Below the pieces are notes generated by a model. That model saw only the letters and a list, made by a program, of their open reading frames with translations. It made no database searches and had not been told where the DNA came from. The position numbers and the translations under genes are program-made. Positions 1-8,930 of a stretch of 64,000 nt of DNA are shown piece after piece (position 1 is the stretch's first letter; every line of letters begins with the position of its first letter). The stretch is from Tateyamaria sp. syn59 (lineage in GTDB: Bacteria; Pseudomonadota; Alphaproteobacteria; Rhodobacterales; Rhodobacteraceae): positions 62,001 through 126,000 of the forward strand of contig NZ_VCBA01000004.1 in the NCBI RefSeq assembly GCF_007995245.1. Direction: 5' to 3'.

Positions 1-849
<849 letters not shown>

Positions 850-870
850 GACCGGTTTTCAGCGAGATTG

Positions 871-903
871 GCCGTCATCTGGGTATCAGGTGGCGGCTTT
901 TTT
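871..903 (+). terminator. Rho-independent terminator after the ABC ATPase gene
   Basis: An 11-bp stem (871-881 with 887-897, two G-U pairs) has a 5-nt loop and is followed directly by a run of six T. It begins 21 bases after the stop codon of the ABC ATPase gene. Confidence 0.85.
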
Positions 904-1040
904 GTGGGTTGGGGATGGATTGGGGCAAGGTGCGTTATTTGATGTTTTTGCAGCTATTTCTGTGCACAAATCCGAGCTTTGATGGAAAATTCACAACAGC
1001 ATCACGCGCATCAATAGGAGGCTCATCGGCGCATGTGCTT

Positions 1041-1057
1041 AACCTGCGAGGCAGGTT
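1041..1057. other. Perfect 7-bp hairpin downstream of ptsP
   Basis: AACCTGC (1041-1047), a GAG loop and GCAGGTT (1051-1057) form a perfect hairpin, about 75 bases beyond the ptsP stop. It has no T run on either strand, so it is at best a weak terminator or RNA-end structure. Nothing else recognisable lies in 904-1130. Confidence 0.4.
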
Positions 1058-1130
1058 GACCGGCGATCTTCTCAAGCAAAGCTTTTGGAATACCCGACAG
1101 AGTGTTGAATCCAATACAAGATTCGGCACA

Positions 1131-3368
1131 TCACTTCTGATCGCGTAGATAGCCCATAATCGCGGGCCGGACGTTCATATCGCCCCTGTGGCGTGCATCG
1201 GCGATGACTTTGCGGACTTCGTCCAGATTTGAGCGTCTTAACAACGACTTGACCGGCCCAATGGACGCAGGGCGCATCGATAGGCGGCGCAAGCCGATGG
1301 CGGCGAAGCACAAGGCTTCGACCGGGCGGCCTGCGTCTTCTCCACAGAAGGACAGCGCCGTGTCGGTCTGTGCGCAGCGTTCCACGATGCGTTCGATGAA
1401 CGACAGGAACGACACGTTGAGGGTATCGTAGCGGCGGCGCACGCGTTCGTTTTCGCGGTCGGCAGCAAAGAAGAACTGCTTGAGGTCGTTGCCGCCGATG
1501 GAGAGGAACCCGACCTCTTCAAAAAATTTCTGCGGTGCGAAGGCGAGGCTTGGCGTTTCAAGCATCGCGCCCACTTCGACCTTTTCGGGCAGCACATGGC
1601 CCAGTCGCGCCTCGCGTTCCATGGCCTTGTCCACTTCGGCGCGGGCGCGCGTGTATTCCTCGTACTGCGCGACGAAGGGGAACATCACCGTCAGGGGCCG
1701 CCCGTTCGCGGCCCGGATCAGCGCCTGCAACTGCATCCGCATCACGCCGGGCTTGTCGAGCCCCACACGGATCGCGCGCCAACCCAGCGCTGGGTTCGGC
1801 TCGTCATTGGGCTTCATGTAGGGCAGCACCTTGTCCGACCCGATGTCGAGCGTGCGGAAAATTACGGGCTTGCCGCTTGCCGCATCCAGCACGCGGGCAT
1901 AGAGCGCCGACAACTCCGACCGTTTGGGCATCTGGTTGCGCACCAGGAACTGCAATTCGGTACGGAAGAGGCCCACACCCTCGGCCCCTGACCCCTGAAG
2001 CGAGGGCAGATCGGCCATCAGCCCCGCATTCATGTGCAGCGACACGACCGACCCGCAGAGCGTTTCCGCGGGTTTGTCCCGGATTGAGGCGTAGCGTTCG
2101 ACCGCGGCCGCCTGCATCGCCATCTTGTCACGGAAGGCGGTTACCACAGTATCATCGGGGCGCAGGTGCACGATGCCCTGTTCGCCGTCGACCATCACAT
2201 GATCGCCGTTCAGCGCCTCGAGCGTTGCGCGGTCGGCATGGACGATCAGCGGAATGGCCAGCGCACGTGCCACGATGGCGGCGTGACTGCCGACGGACCC
2301 AGCCTCAAGTATGATCCCCTTGAGGCTGCGGCCATAGTCCAGCAGTTCCGCAGGCCCGATATTGCGGGCCACAAGGATGGGATCTGCGGGCATCTCGGCC
2401 CCGGTATCAGATCCCTGCCCCGTCAGAATACGCAGCAGGCGGTTCGACAGGTCGTCGAGGTCCGATAGGCGTTCACGCAGATAGCTGTCGGTCGCCTGCC
2501 CCATGCGGGCGCGGGCGAGCGATTGCTCTTTCTCGACGGCGGCTTCGGCGCTCAGACCGTTGGAAATGTCCTCCTGCATCCGCCGCATCCAACCCTTGGA
2601 ATTGGCAAACATGCGATAGGCTTCAAGGACTTGCGCCTGTTCCTTGTCAGCGGCGAGCGCGAGCATCTTGTCGACGCCCACGCGCAGCTCTTCGACCGCT
2701 TCGGTCAGACGCTCCAACTCGCGATGCGGATCATCGGCGATTGGATTGGTAACCACGACGCGCGGTTCGTGCAGCCAGATATGGCCCTCGGCCACACCTT
2801 CCTGTGCAACCGTGCCGCGCAGCATGACGGGCTGCGAATGACGCGCGCCCATGGCCGCACCCTCGCCGACAAAGGCACCGAGTTCGGCCATTTCGGCCAG
2901 GACCATCGCGACGACTTCGAGAGCATAGACCTCGTCCGCGGAAAACTCGCGCGCCTCTTTCGATTGCACGACCAGCACGCCCAGCGCCTCACCCAACCGC
3001 TGCACAGGCACGCCGAGGAAGCTGGAAAACACCTCTTCCCCCGTCTCGGGCATGTAGCGAAAACCTCGCGCATTGGGCGCATCGGCGGTGTTTACGACCT
3101 GACGGCGCCGGGCCACACGACCCACCAGACCCTCGCCCAGCCGCATCCGGGTCTGGTGCACCGAATCCGGATTCAACCCTTCGGTGGCGCACAGTTCCAG
3201 CGTTTCTTCATCCCGGAACAGGTAGATCGAACAGACCTCGCACCCGATGCTGGTGGCGATCAGATGGGTGATCTTGTCCAGCCGCGCCTGGCCCGGGTCA
3301 TCCCCCGCCATGGCGTCGCGCAAGCGGCCCAGCAGCTTGCGGCTTTCTGTTTCAAGGCGTTCGGCCAT
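1131..3368 (-). CDS. ptsP: Phosphoenolpyruvate-protein phosphotransferase PtsP (enzyme I-Ntr)
   Basis: PtsP is the first enzyme of the nitrogen phosphotransfer relay. It takes phosphate from PEP and passes it to NPr and then EIIA-Ntr in the cytoplasm. At 745 aa it has the family layout. A GAF domain occupies roughly residues 20-165. The PEP-utilising N-terminal domain follows, with the phospho-histidine site GSVGSHAAIVAR near 355. The C-terminal PEP barrel carries EGVGLFRTEL, the IGGNDLKQFFFAADREN stretch and the catalytic cysteine in SFCGEDAGRP. In alphaproteobacteria ptsP commonly lies next to lysC; here one gene (DUF4344) separates them on the same strand. A glutamine-sensing role for the GAF domain is known from the family but not shown here. 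Confidence 0.96.
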   Translation of the reverse strand: MAERLETESRKLLGRLRDAMAGDDPGQARLDKITHLIATSIGCEVCSIYLFRDEETLELCATEGLNPDSVHQTRMRLGEGLVGRVARRRQVVNTADAPNARGFRYMPETGEEVFSSFLGVPVQRLGEALGVLVVQSKEAREFSADEVYALEVVAMVLAEMAELGAFVGEGAAMGARHSQPVMLRGTVAQEGVAEGHIWLHEPRVVVTNPIADDPHRELERLTEAVEELRVGVDKMLALAADKEQAQVLEAYRMFANSKGWMRRMQEDISNGLSAEAAVEKEQSLARARMGQATDSYLRERLSDLDDLSNRLLRILTGQGSDTGAEMPADPILVARNIGPAELLDYGRSLKGIILEAGSVGSHAAIVARALAIPLIVHADRATLEALNGDHVMVDGEQGIVHLRPDDTVVTAFRDKMAMQAAAVERYASIRDKPAETLCGSVVSLHMNAGLMADLPSLQGSGAEGVGLFRTELQFLVRNQMPKRSELSALYARVLDAASGKPVIFRTLDIGSDKVLPYMKPNDEPNPALGWRAIRVGLDKPGVMRMQLQALIRAANGRPLTVMFPFVAQYEEYTRARAEVDKAMEREARLGHVLPEKVEVGAMLETPSLAFAPQKFFEEVGFLSIGGNDLKQFFFAADRENERVRRRYDTLNVSFLSFIERIVERCAQTDTALSFCGEDAGRPVEALCFAAIGLRRLSMRPASIGPVKSLLRRSNLDEVRKVIADARHRGDMNVRPAIMGYLRDQK

Positions 3369-3508
3369 TGCCGCGCTGTCCCCACGTCGATCCTGCGACG
3401 ACAGCTTAGATCACAGGGGGCCGCAAAGCGAAACGACAAAGCGACATTGCAAACCGCATTACTCCCGCAAAAGTAGTGAATAAGCTGTAATCCGCAGCAC
3501 CAACCGGA

Positions 3509-4222
3509 TCAATTTGCCAATTGGGCAATCATCCTGTCCACATAGGCGCTACACAGGAAAATAGTGCGCCCGTTGCGCTGCCACCCAGCAGTTCCGTCAC
3601 ATTGTTCCAGTTCCAGCGTGACGCGCGAGTGCCAGTCGATCCGGGTCAGCAGGTCCAGCGCGGTCTCGACCAGATCGCGGTTGGCCATCGCCATCAGCTC
3701 AAGTTCCGGGTCGACGCGCAGGCCCACTTCGGTCACACGCGCATCGTGGTCCATCCACAAAGGCTGAAGCGTGCGCCGCCAACTGCGCAGGATTTCGGGG
3801 GCGAGGTCGGCGCAGTTGTCCCGCGCATCGTCGTTCATCATGTTGCGCTCTGCGAGGCCGGAGTAGCGGTTCGGATCAAAGCCATAGAGCAGGCAGATCA
3901 TCCGCCCTGCCCGCTGCGCGTCCGGGCGGTATTCGGAAAACGGGCCGGGGCTTGCGCCATCGGCGCGGTGCTGGGCGGCGCGTGCTTCGATGATCGCCTC
4001 GGCCCGGTCAGGCAGGGTCAGGTAGATGTAGGCGGTCGCGAAATCCTCTGCGATGTCCTCTTCGGGTCCGAGGACGGGCAGGTCGAACTCACGCAGGATC
4101 GCATGCCCGGCCTCGTGTGCAATAACATGCAAGAGAGCATTGCCCACCCGCTCCGGCAATTGGGTCGCCGCGGCAGGCACCGCCCAGATCACAAGAAGTA
4201 AAGCGTAAAGCGTGCGCAACAT
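3509..4222 (-). CDS. DUF4344 family putative metallopeptidase, secreted
   Basis: The protein has 237 aa. Its N-terminus is a clear signal peptide (hydrophobic residues 4-19, AAAT cleavage region), so it should act in the periplasm or be anchored there. It carries a zincin motif HEAGH at residues 36-40, followed by EEDIAEDFAT at about 54-63, the arrangement of the DUF4344 putative metallopeptidase family. Several cysteines in the C-terminal half could form disulfides. It lies between lysC (42 bases upstream on the same strand) and ptsP, so it may be co-transcribed with them. The substrate is unknown. Confidence 0.8.
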   Translation of the reverse strand: MLRTLYALLLVIWAVPAAATQLPERVGNALLHVIAHEAGHAILREFDLPVLGPEEDIAEDFATAYIYLTLPDRAEAIIEARAAQHRADGASPGPFSEYRPDAQRAGRMICLLYGFDPNRYSGLAERNMMNDDARDNCADLAPEILRSWRRTLQPLWMDHDARVTEVGLRVDPELELMAMANRDLVETALDLLTRIDWHSRVTLELEQCDGTAGWQRNGRTIFLCSAYVDRMIAQLAN

Positions 4223-4264
4223 AGACCCGTCTCCTGACGTCCGCGTTGCGCTCTAGATGGGGGC

Positions 4265-5503
4265 TTAGGCCGCTTTGTCCAACTCGAACGCGTCGTGCAG
4301 GGCCTGAACCGCCAATTCCATGTATTTGCGGTCGATGAGCACGCTGATCTTGATCTCGGACGTCGTGATGACCTTGATGTTGATGCCCTCGGCACTCAGG
4401 CACTGGAACATCTTGGCCGCAACGCCCGTGTGGCTGCGCATCCCGATGCCCACGACGCTGATCTTGGCGACATCCGTGTCGGCGATGAGTTCGTGGAAGT
4501 TGATGATTCCTTCGCCCTTGGCCGCATCCATCGCCTTTTCCGCGCGCGCGACCTGATCCGTGGGGCAGGAGAATGTCATGTCCGTCCGCCCCTCTTCCGA
4601 GATGTTCTGGACGATCATATCGACGTTCACACCCGCATCAGAGAGCGCGGTAAAGATGGTGGCGGCGATGCCGGGGCGGTCGGCGACCGACACCAGCGTC
4701 ATCTTCGCCTCGTCCCGGGAAAAGGCCACACCGGCCACGACATTGCTTTCCATGATATCCTCCTCGTCGCAGACCAGCGTGCCTGCATTGTCGGATTGTT
4801 CTTCGAAACTCGACAGCACACGCAGGCGCACCTTGTAGCGCATGGCCAGCTCGACCGAGCGGGTTTGCAGGACCTTGGCGCCGAGCGAGGCCAGTTCCAG
4901 CATCTCCTCGAACGCGATCTTTTCAAGCTTGCGCGCCTTGGGGCTGACCCGCGGGTCGGTGGTGTAGACGCCGTCGACATCCGTGTAGATGTCGCACCGC
5001 TCGGCGTCGAAGGCTGCGGCAAAGGCCACGGCGGTGGTGTCTGATCCGCCCCGACCCAGCGTGGTGATACGCCCCTCGGGGCTGAGCCCCTGGAAACCTG
5101 CGACCACGGCCACCCGCATGCCTTCGCCAAACTTGGCGTTGATGTTGTCGGTGGGGATCTCTTCGATCCGGGCGCTGGAGTGCGACGAATTCGTCTTCAA
5201 AGGCACCTGCCAGCCCTGCCAGGAGCGTGCGGGCACGTCCATTTCCTGCAAGGTCAGCGCCATCAGACCTGCGGTCACGTTCTCGCCCGAAGACACCACA
5301 GCATCATATTCGCGCGCATCGAACAGGGGCGAGGTTTCGTTCACCCAGCCCACCAGTTCATTGGTCTTGCCCGACATGGCCGACACGATGACAATCACGT
5401 CATAGCCCTTGGCGACCTCCACCCCCACGCGCTTGGCCGCGCGGCGGATGCGGTCCAGCGTGGCCACGGACGTGCCACCGAATTTCATCACGAGAACAGG
5501 CAT
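4265..5503 (-). CDS. lysC: Aspartate kinase
   Basis: LysC phosphorylates aspartate, the first step towards lysine, threonine and methionine. The N-terminal kinase domain shows KFGGTS at residues 7-12 and GRGGSDTTAVAFA near 150. Two ACT domains for feedback inhibition follow (KMTLVSVADRPG and KISVVGIGMRSH regions). I chose the ATG at 5503, giving 412 aa that start MPVLVMKFGG as the family does; an in-frame TTG four codons upstream is less likely. It belongs to a minus-strand run with the upstream SDR, DUF1178 and NUDIX genes, although a repeat-rich gap of about 220 bases separates it from them. Confidence 0.96.
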   Translation of the reverse strand: MPVLVMKFGGTSVATLDRIRRAAKRVGVEVAKGYDVIVIVSAMSGKTNELVGWVNETSPLFDAREYDAVVSSGENVTAGLMALTLQEMDVPARSWQGWQVPLKTNSSHSSARIEEIPTDNINAKFGEGMRVAVVAGFQGLSPEGRITTLGRGGSDTTAVAFAAAFDAERCDIYTDVDGVYTTDPRVSPKARKLEKIAFEEMLELASLGAKVLQTRSVELAMRYKVRLRVLSSFEEQSDNAGTLVCDEEDIMESNVVAGVAFSRDEAKMTLVSVADRPGIAATIFTALSDAGVNVDMIVQNISEEGRTDMTFSCPTDQVARAEKAMDAAKGEGIINFHELIADTDVAKISVVGIGMRSHTGVAAKMFQCLSAEGINIKVITTSEIKISVLIDRKYMELAVQALHDAFELDKAA

Positions 5504-5590
5504 GAAGGGCCCCAATTTTCAGTCCGCCCGGCCTTACCCGCAGGTTCCGGAAGTTGCAAGGACACTGGGTCGCCGAGCCACTGCATTGCC

Positions 5591-5646
5591 TTCTTCTCTT
5601 TGACAAATACGGTCGGGGGAGCTCGAGGGGGCAGACAGCCCCCTCG
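5591..5646 (+). repeat. Dispersed intergenic repeat, copy 1 (TTCTTCTCTTTGA family)
   Basis: The unit starts TTCTTCTCTTTGACAAATAC, passes a G-rich block and ends in a perfect 9-bp hairpin, CGAGGGGGC (5624-5632), AGACA loop, GCCCCCTCG (5638-5646). A second, diverged copy follows the helicase gene at 58522-58582. It lies between the SDR gene and lysC. Confidence 0.6.
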
Positions 5647-5695
5647 TCAGAAAAAATAGATCGCGTCGCGCTAAAGGCGCGCCCGCATCGTAGAA

Positions 5696-5716
5696 ATCCA
5701 AAGGCGGCCTTTGGAT
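5696..5716 (-). terminator. Hairpin 11 bases beyond the SDR stop, possible terminator
   Basis: ATCCAAAGG (5696-5704), a 3-nt loop and CCTTTGGAT (5708-5716) form a perfect 9-bp stem. On the minus strand it sits just after the SDR stop codon and is followed by only a short T-rich stretch, so termination is plausible but not strong. Confidence 0.45.
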
Positions 5717-5726
5717 CACGTGCGCA

Positions 5727-6371
5727 TCAATAAGCGTGCGCGCGCCCATCCCATGTCTCGAAACAGCCCGTGGTGTCGTGATCCAGAGCCGCGAAGCGCT
5801 GCATCAATCCCTCCACCGCCTCATCCACAGTGATGTCGGCCGCATCCCCGCCCATATCCGTCTGCACCCAGCCTGGGTGGTAGATGCCCACCGCCACCTC
5901 CCCCGCCAGATCCGTGGCGAGGTTCCGACCCAGGTTCAGCACCGCGGCCTTCGACGCGCGGTAGATATAGCTGCCGCCGGGCGCGCGGGTGTGGGATGCC
6001 ATCTGGGACGAGATGATTGCGATGCGTGGCGCGGGCGCGGCGCGCAGGTTGGGCAACAGGGTTTGAATGGTCAGGAATACGCCGGTGACGTTGGCAGCAA
6101 AGCTCTGCGCCCAGAGATCGGGGGCATAGCCCGTGTTCAGATCATTATTGCCTTTGTCCAGATAGACCCCGGCATTGCAGACCAGAAGGTCGATGGGGCG
6201 GCCCGCGAGTTGAGCAGCCATGGCGCGATGGTCCTGCGGCTGGGTCACGTCAAGCGTCACTTCTGCGCCAGAGGACCGGCCCGTGCCGGTCACGTCGTGG
6301 CCCATGCCGCGATAGGCTGCGGCCAGCCCTGCGCCGATGCCACGTGTGGCACCCGTGATCAGAATATGCAT
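5727..6371 (-). CDS. Short-chain dehydrogenase/reductase (SDR)
   Basis: This 214-aa classical SDR has the NAD(P)-binding motif TGATRGIG at residues 6-13, the structural NAG motif (CNAG, about 65-68) and the catalytic pair Y137-xxx-K141 with upstream serines at 121-122. The fold and catalytic residues support NAD(P)-dependent oxidoreduction of a carbonyl or alcohol in the cytoplasm; the substrate is not evident. Its start lies only 5 bases beyond the end of the DUF1178 gene on the same strand, so the two are very likely co-transcribed. Confidence 0.9.
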   Translation of the reverse strand: MHILITGATRGIGAGLAAAYRGMGHDVTGTGRSSGAEVTLDVTQPQDHRAMAAQLAGRPIDLLVCNAGVYLDKGNNDLNTGYAPDLWAQSFAANVTGVFLTIQTLLPNLRAAPAPRIAIISSQMASHTRAPGGSYIYRASKAAVLNLGRNLATDLAGEVAVGIYHPGWVQTDMGGDAADITVDEAVEGLMQRFAALDHDTTGCFETWDGRAHAY

Positions 6372-6376
6372 GTCGG

Positions 6377-6802
6377 TCAGTTTGCCTTGCGTGTTGGAAC
6401 AAAGGGCAGCGGGGCCACGGGCACGCCGTCGTCAATCAGGCGCTTGGCCTCTTCGCGGTTTGCCTCCCCCCAGATCGGGCGGTCGGGCTGCTCGCCCAAG
6501 TGCTGCGCCAGTGCCTCGGCGGCGAAGTTGCCGCCGACATAGGTGGCGTTCTTTTCCACTGCCTCGCGCATCTTCGACACGGCAGCCTCAACCTCGGAGG
6601 CGGGGTGCGACAAGGCGTTTTTGGTGGGCTTATCGGTGGCCGTGCTCACGCGCGGCGCCATGATCGCTTTGGACACATCCGCGTTCCCGCACACCGCACA
6701 GGACACATGGCCCGCAGCCTTCAGACTGTCAAAGGCATCAGCGCTGGCGAACCAGCTTTCAAACCCGTGCCCATCGGCACATTTGAGCGCATACTTAATC
6801 AT
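6377..6802 (-). CDS. DUF1178 family protein (putative zinc ribbon)
   Basis: The 141-aa protein begins MIKYALKCADGHGFESWF, the hallmark start of DUF1178. Residues C8, H12, C35 and C38 (HVSCAVCGN) look like a small metal-binding ribbon. The rest is a predicted helical, alanine-rich C-terminal half. The function of the family is not known. It lies 5 bases from the downstream SDR gene and about 55 bases after the NUDIX gene, all on the minus strand, which suggests one operon. Confidence 0.85.
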   Translation of the reverse strand: MIKYALKCADGHGFESWFASADAFDSLKAAGHVSCAVCGNADVSKAIMAPRVSTATDKPTKNALSHPASEVEAAVSKMREAVEKNATYVGGNFAAEALAQHLGEQPDRPIWGEANREEAKRLIDDGVPVAPLPFVPTRKAN

Positions 6803-6857
6803 TGCCGCACGACAATAGTGGCTGCGACGCGGACGTCAAAGCCGTAAAGCCTTTGGA

Positions 6858-7331
6858 TCACGCAAGAAACCGTGGGTCAAAATCGCGCAGGATACGGGCC
6901 AGTTCGGGGGAATCGACCATCTGGAACGCCTTTTTGCGGCTCACCCACTTACGCTTGCGCTCGGCAGCCTCGGGAAACTCGGCGGCGAGCGACTTTACCT
7001 TGAGCGCATAGACCATCGCCACGACCGGCAAACCAGCGTCGGCGCCCATATCCTTGTTGTAAGAAAACATGCCCAACGGGCGCTGATCGGCGCGCCCCAG
7101 TACACCCGCTTCTTCCCAGGCCTCCTGTGCAGCGCTGTCGCCCGGTGTCAGGCCATCCATCGGCCAGCCCTTCGGGATGATCCACCGCCGCGTTCTGCGC
7201 GACGTGACCAGAAGAATCTGAACCTTGCTGTTTTTAACGCGGTAGCACAGCGCAGCAAATTGAGTGCGCACGTCCGCCTTTTTAGCCCGCCCAATCGAGA
7301 GCGGGAGCTGTTTGATCATCGGGGCCGTCAC
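6858..7331 (-). CDS. NUDIX hydrolase
   Basis: The protein resembles the diphosphoinositol-polyphosphate phosphohydrolase-like NUDIX group. It has the segment RRWIIPKGWPMDG followed by a NUDIX box ending QEAWEEAGV. The usual arginine of the REUxEE core is glutamine here, while both glutamates of EE are kept. I prefer the GTG at 7331 (157 aa), because a GGAGG lies 7 bases upstream of it. The ATG at 7319 lacks a ribosome-binding site. It is the first gene of a minus-strand run with DUF1178 and SDR. The substrate is unknown. Confidence 0.85.
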   Translation of the reverse strand: MTAPMIKQLPLSIGRAKKADVRTQFAALCYRVKNSKVQILLVTSRRTRRWIIPKGWPMDGLTPGDSAAQEAWEEAGVLGRADQRPLGMFSYNKDMGADAGLPVVAMVYALKVKSLAAEFPEAAERKRKWVSRKKAFQMVDSPELARILRDFDPRFLA

Positions 7332-7509
7332 TGCCCTGCCCTCCGTAATTGTGGGTAATATAACCTTGTTTTTAGTTAATGACCAGTTATTGGACCTGTT
7401 CTGTGGTCTTTGAGGTCGGCAAATCGCGGCTTTCCGGCACCGCGACCTTTGCATCAGAACTGCGTTTTGACCTTGAGGCACGGTCCTCCTTGCCCAATAG
7501 TCCGGGGCG

Positions 7510-8241
7510 ATGAAAACCCCAAACTGGATCAAGGGCTTGGTGCTGGCCTGCGCCACAGCGATGGTCGGCCAAGCCGCGGAGGCCGAGCCTGTGCGCGTCT
7601 TTGCCGCCGCATCGCTGCAGGGGCCGCTTGATGCCGTTGCGGCCACCTGGGATGGCGCGGTCGTGATCAGCTATGGCGGCAGCGGCGCGATGGCGCGTCA
7701 GATCAGCCAGGGTGCACCCGCTGATGCGGTGATTCTGGCCAATGCAGAGTGGGCGGATTGGCTGGCAGAGCGCGGCATCGGTGCCGCGCCCCCGCACGCC
7801 CTGTTGTCGAATGCGCTGGTCGTTGTTGGCCCCATAGGCGCGCCGCCGTTGCCCGAGGTGACGACCGATGATCTGCTGGACCGGCTGGGCGGCGGGCGCC
7901 TTGCCATGGGCCAGCACATGTCGGTCCCTGCAGGCATATACGCCCGCGCATGGCTGGACCGCGTGGGCGCATGGGATGCGCTGCGCCCCCAGCTGGCCGA
8001 GACCGATAATGTGCGCGCGGCCCTTGCACTGGTCGCACGGGGCGAGGTGCCCCTGGGCATTGTCTATGCCTCGGACGCGGTGGCAAGCGCCGACGTCGCT
8101 GTCCTGTTTGAAGTGCCCACGGATGCGCACCCAACCGTTGTGTATCCGGGCCTGGCCCTCAGCCCCGAGGGCACCGCGTTTCTGGATCACGTGGCCGCAC
8201 GGATCGACACATTTGTTGCCGCAGGGTTCCGCGCGCCATGA
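7510..8241 (+). CDS. modA: Molybdate ABC transporter, periplasmic binding protein
   Basis: ModA captures molybdate (or tungstate) in the periplasm and delivers it to ModB. The 243-aa product has a signal peptide of about 25 residues, then FAAASLQGPLDAVA, the SYGGSGAMARQI segment with conserved serines that contact the oxyanion, and GAPADAVILAN, all typical of the family. It is the first gene of modABC, and its stop overlaps the modB start by four bases (ATGA). No molybdenum-cofactor gene occurs nearby except a MOSC protein 55 kb away. Confidence 0.95.
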   Translation: MKTPNWIKGLVLACATAMVGQAAEAEPVRVFAAASLQGPLDAVAATWDGAVVISYGGSGAMARQISQGAPADAVILANAEWADWLAERGIGAAPPHALLSNALVVVGPIGAPPLPEVTTDDLLDRLGGGRLAMGQHMSVPAGIYARAWLDRVGAWDALRPQLAETDNVRAALALVARGEVPLGIVYASDAVASADVAVLFEVPTDAHPTVVYPGLALSPEGTAFLDHVAARIDTFVAAGFRAP

Positions 8242-8930
8242 TGCTGGACGCTGCCGGATGGACCGCCCTGCGCCTGTCGCTGCTGGTCGGTGTGACAGCC
8301 ACGCTGGTGGCCCTGCCGCTGGCCATCTGGATCGCGTGGCTGCTGGCGCGCCGTGACTTCTGGGGCAAGGGCGTGCTGAACGCGCTGGTCCACCTGCCCC
8401 TTGTGTTGCCCCCCGTCGTGACCGGCTATCTGCTTTTGATCTCCTTTGGCCGCAACGGCCCCGCGGGCCGCTTTCTGGAGGAGACCTTCGGCCTCGTCTT
8501 TGCCTTTCGCTGGACCGGAGCGGCTCTGGCGGCAGGGGTCATGGGGTTCCCCCTGATGGTCCGCGCCATCCGGCTGGCCATTGAAGCCGTCGACCCTAAG
8601 ATCGAAGACGCCGCCCGCACCCTTGGCGCCCCCGGCTGGGCCGTCTTCGGCTCGATCACCCTGCCCCTGATCCTGCCGGGCGTGCTGGCGGGCGCGGTCA
8701 TGGGCTTTGCCAAGGCCATTGGCGAGTTCGGAGCCACGATCACCTTTGTCGCCAACATCCCAGGCGAGACGCAAACCTTGCCCTCGGCCATCTATGCGCT
8801 GTTGCAGGTGCCGGGGGGCGAGGATGCGGCGATCCGGCTTGTCATCTGGGCCTGCATCATCGCACTGGGTGCCGTGGCGCTGTCGGAATGGCTGGCGCGG
8901 CGCGTGGCGCGCAGGATCGCGGGCGCATGA
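8238..8930 (+). CDS. modB: Molybdate ABC transporter permease
   Basis: ModB is the inner-membrane channel subunit. Its 230 aa contain about five to six hydrophobic segments and the cytoplasmic coupling loop typical of binding-protein-dependent permeases, EDAARTLGAPGWAVFGSITL, followed by GVMGFAKAIGEFGATITFVAN-like family residues. It overlaps modA by ATGA at its start and modC by ATGA at its end, so translation of the three genes is probably coupled. Confidence 0.95.
   Translation: MMLDAAGWTALRLSLLVGVTATLVALPLAIWIAWLLARRDFWGKGVLNALVHLPLVLPPVVTGYLLLISFGRNGPAGRFLEETFGLVFAFRWTGAALAAGVMGFPLMVRAIRLAIEAVDPKIEDAARTLGAPGWAVFGSITLPLILPGVLAGAVMGFAKAIGEFGATITFVANIPGETQTLPSAIYALLQVPGGEDAAIRLVIWACIIALGAVALSEWLARRVARRIAGA

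Noticed and set aside
909-1148. 79-codon open frame in the gap before ptsP
   Set aside because: It overlaps the ptsP end, has no ribosome-binding site and no similarity that I recognise.
6849-6862. 14-base match GCCTTTGGATCACG, also at 5707-5720
   Set aside because: An exact but short match without shared flanks. It may reflect a repeat edge or chance.
7373-7388. TTAA-N7-TTAT resembling a CtrA site upstream of modA
   Set aside because: One half differs from the TTAA-N7-TTAA consensus, and modA is not an expected CtrA target.
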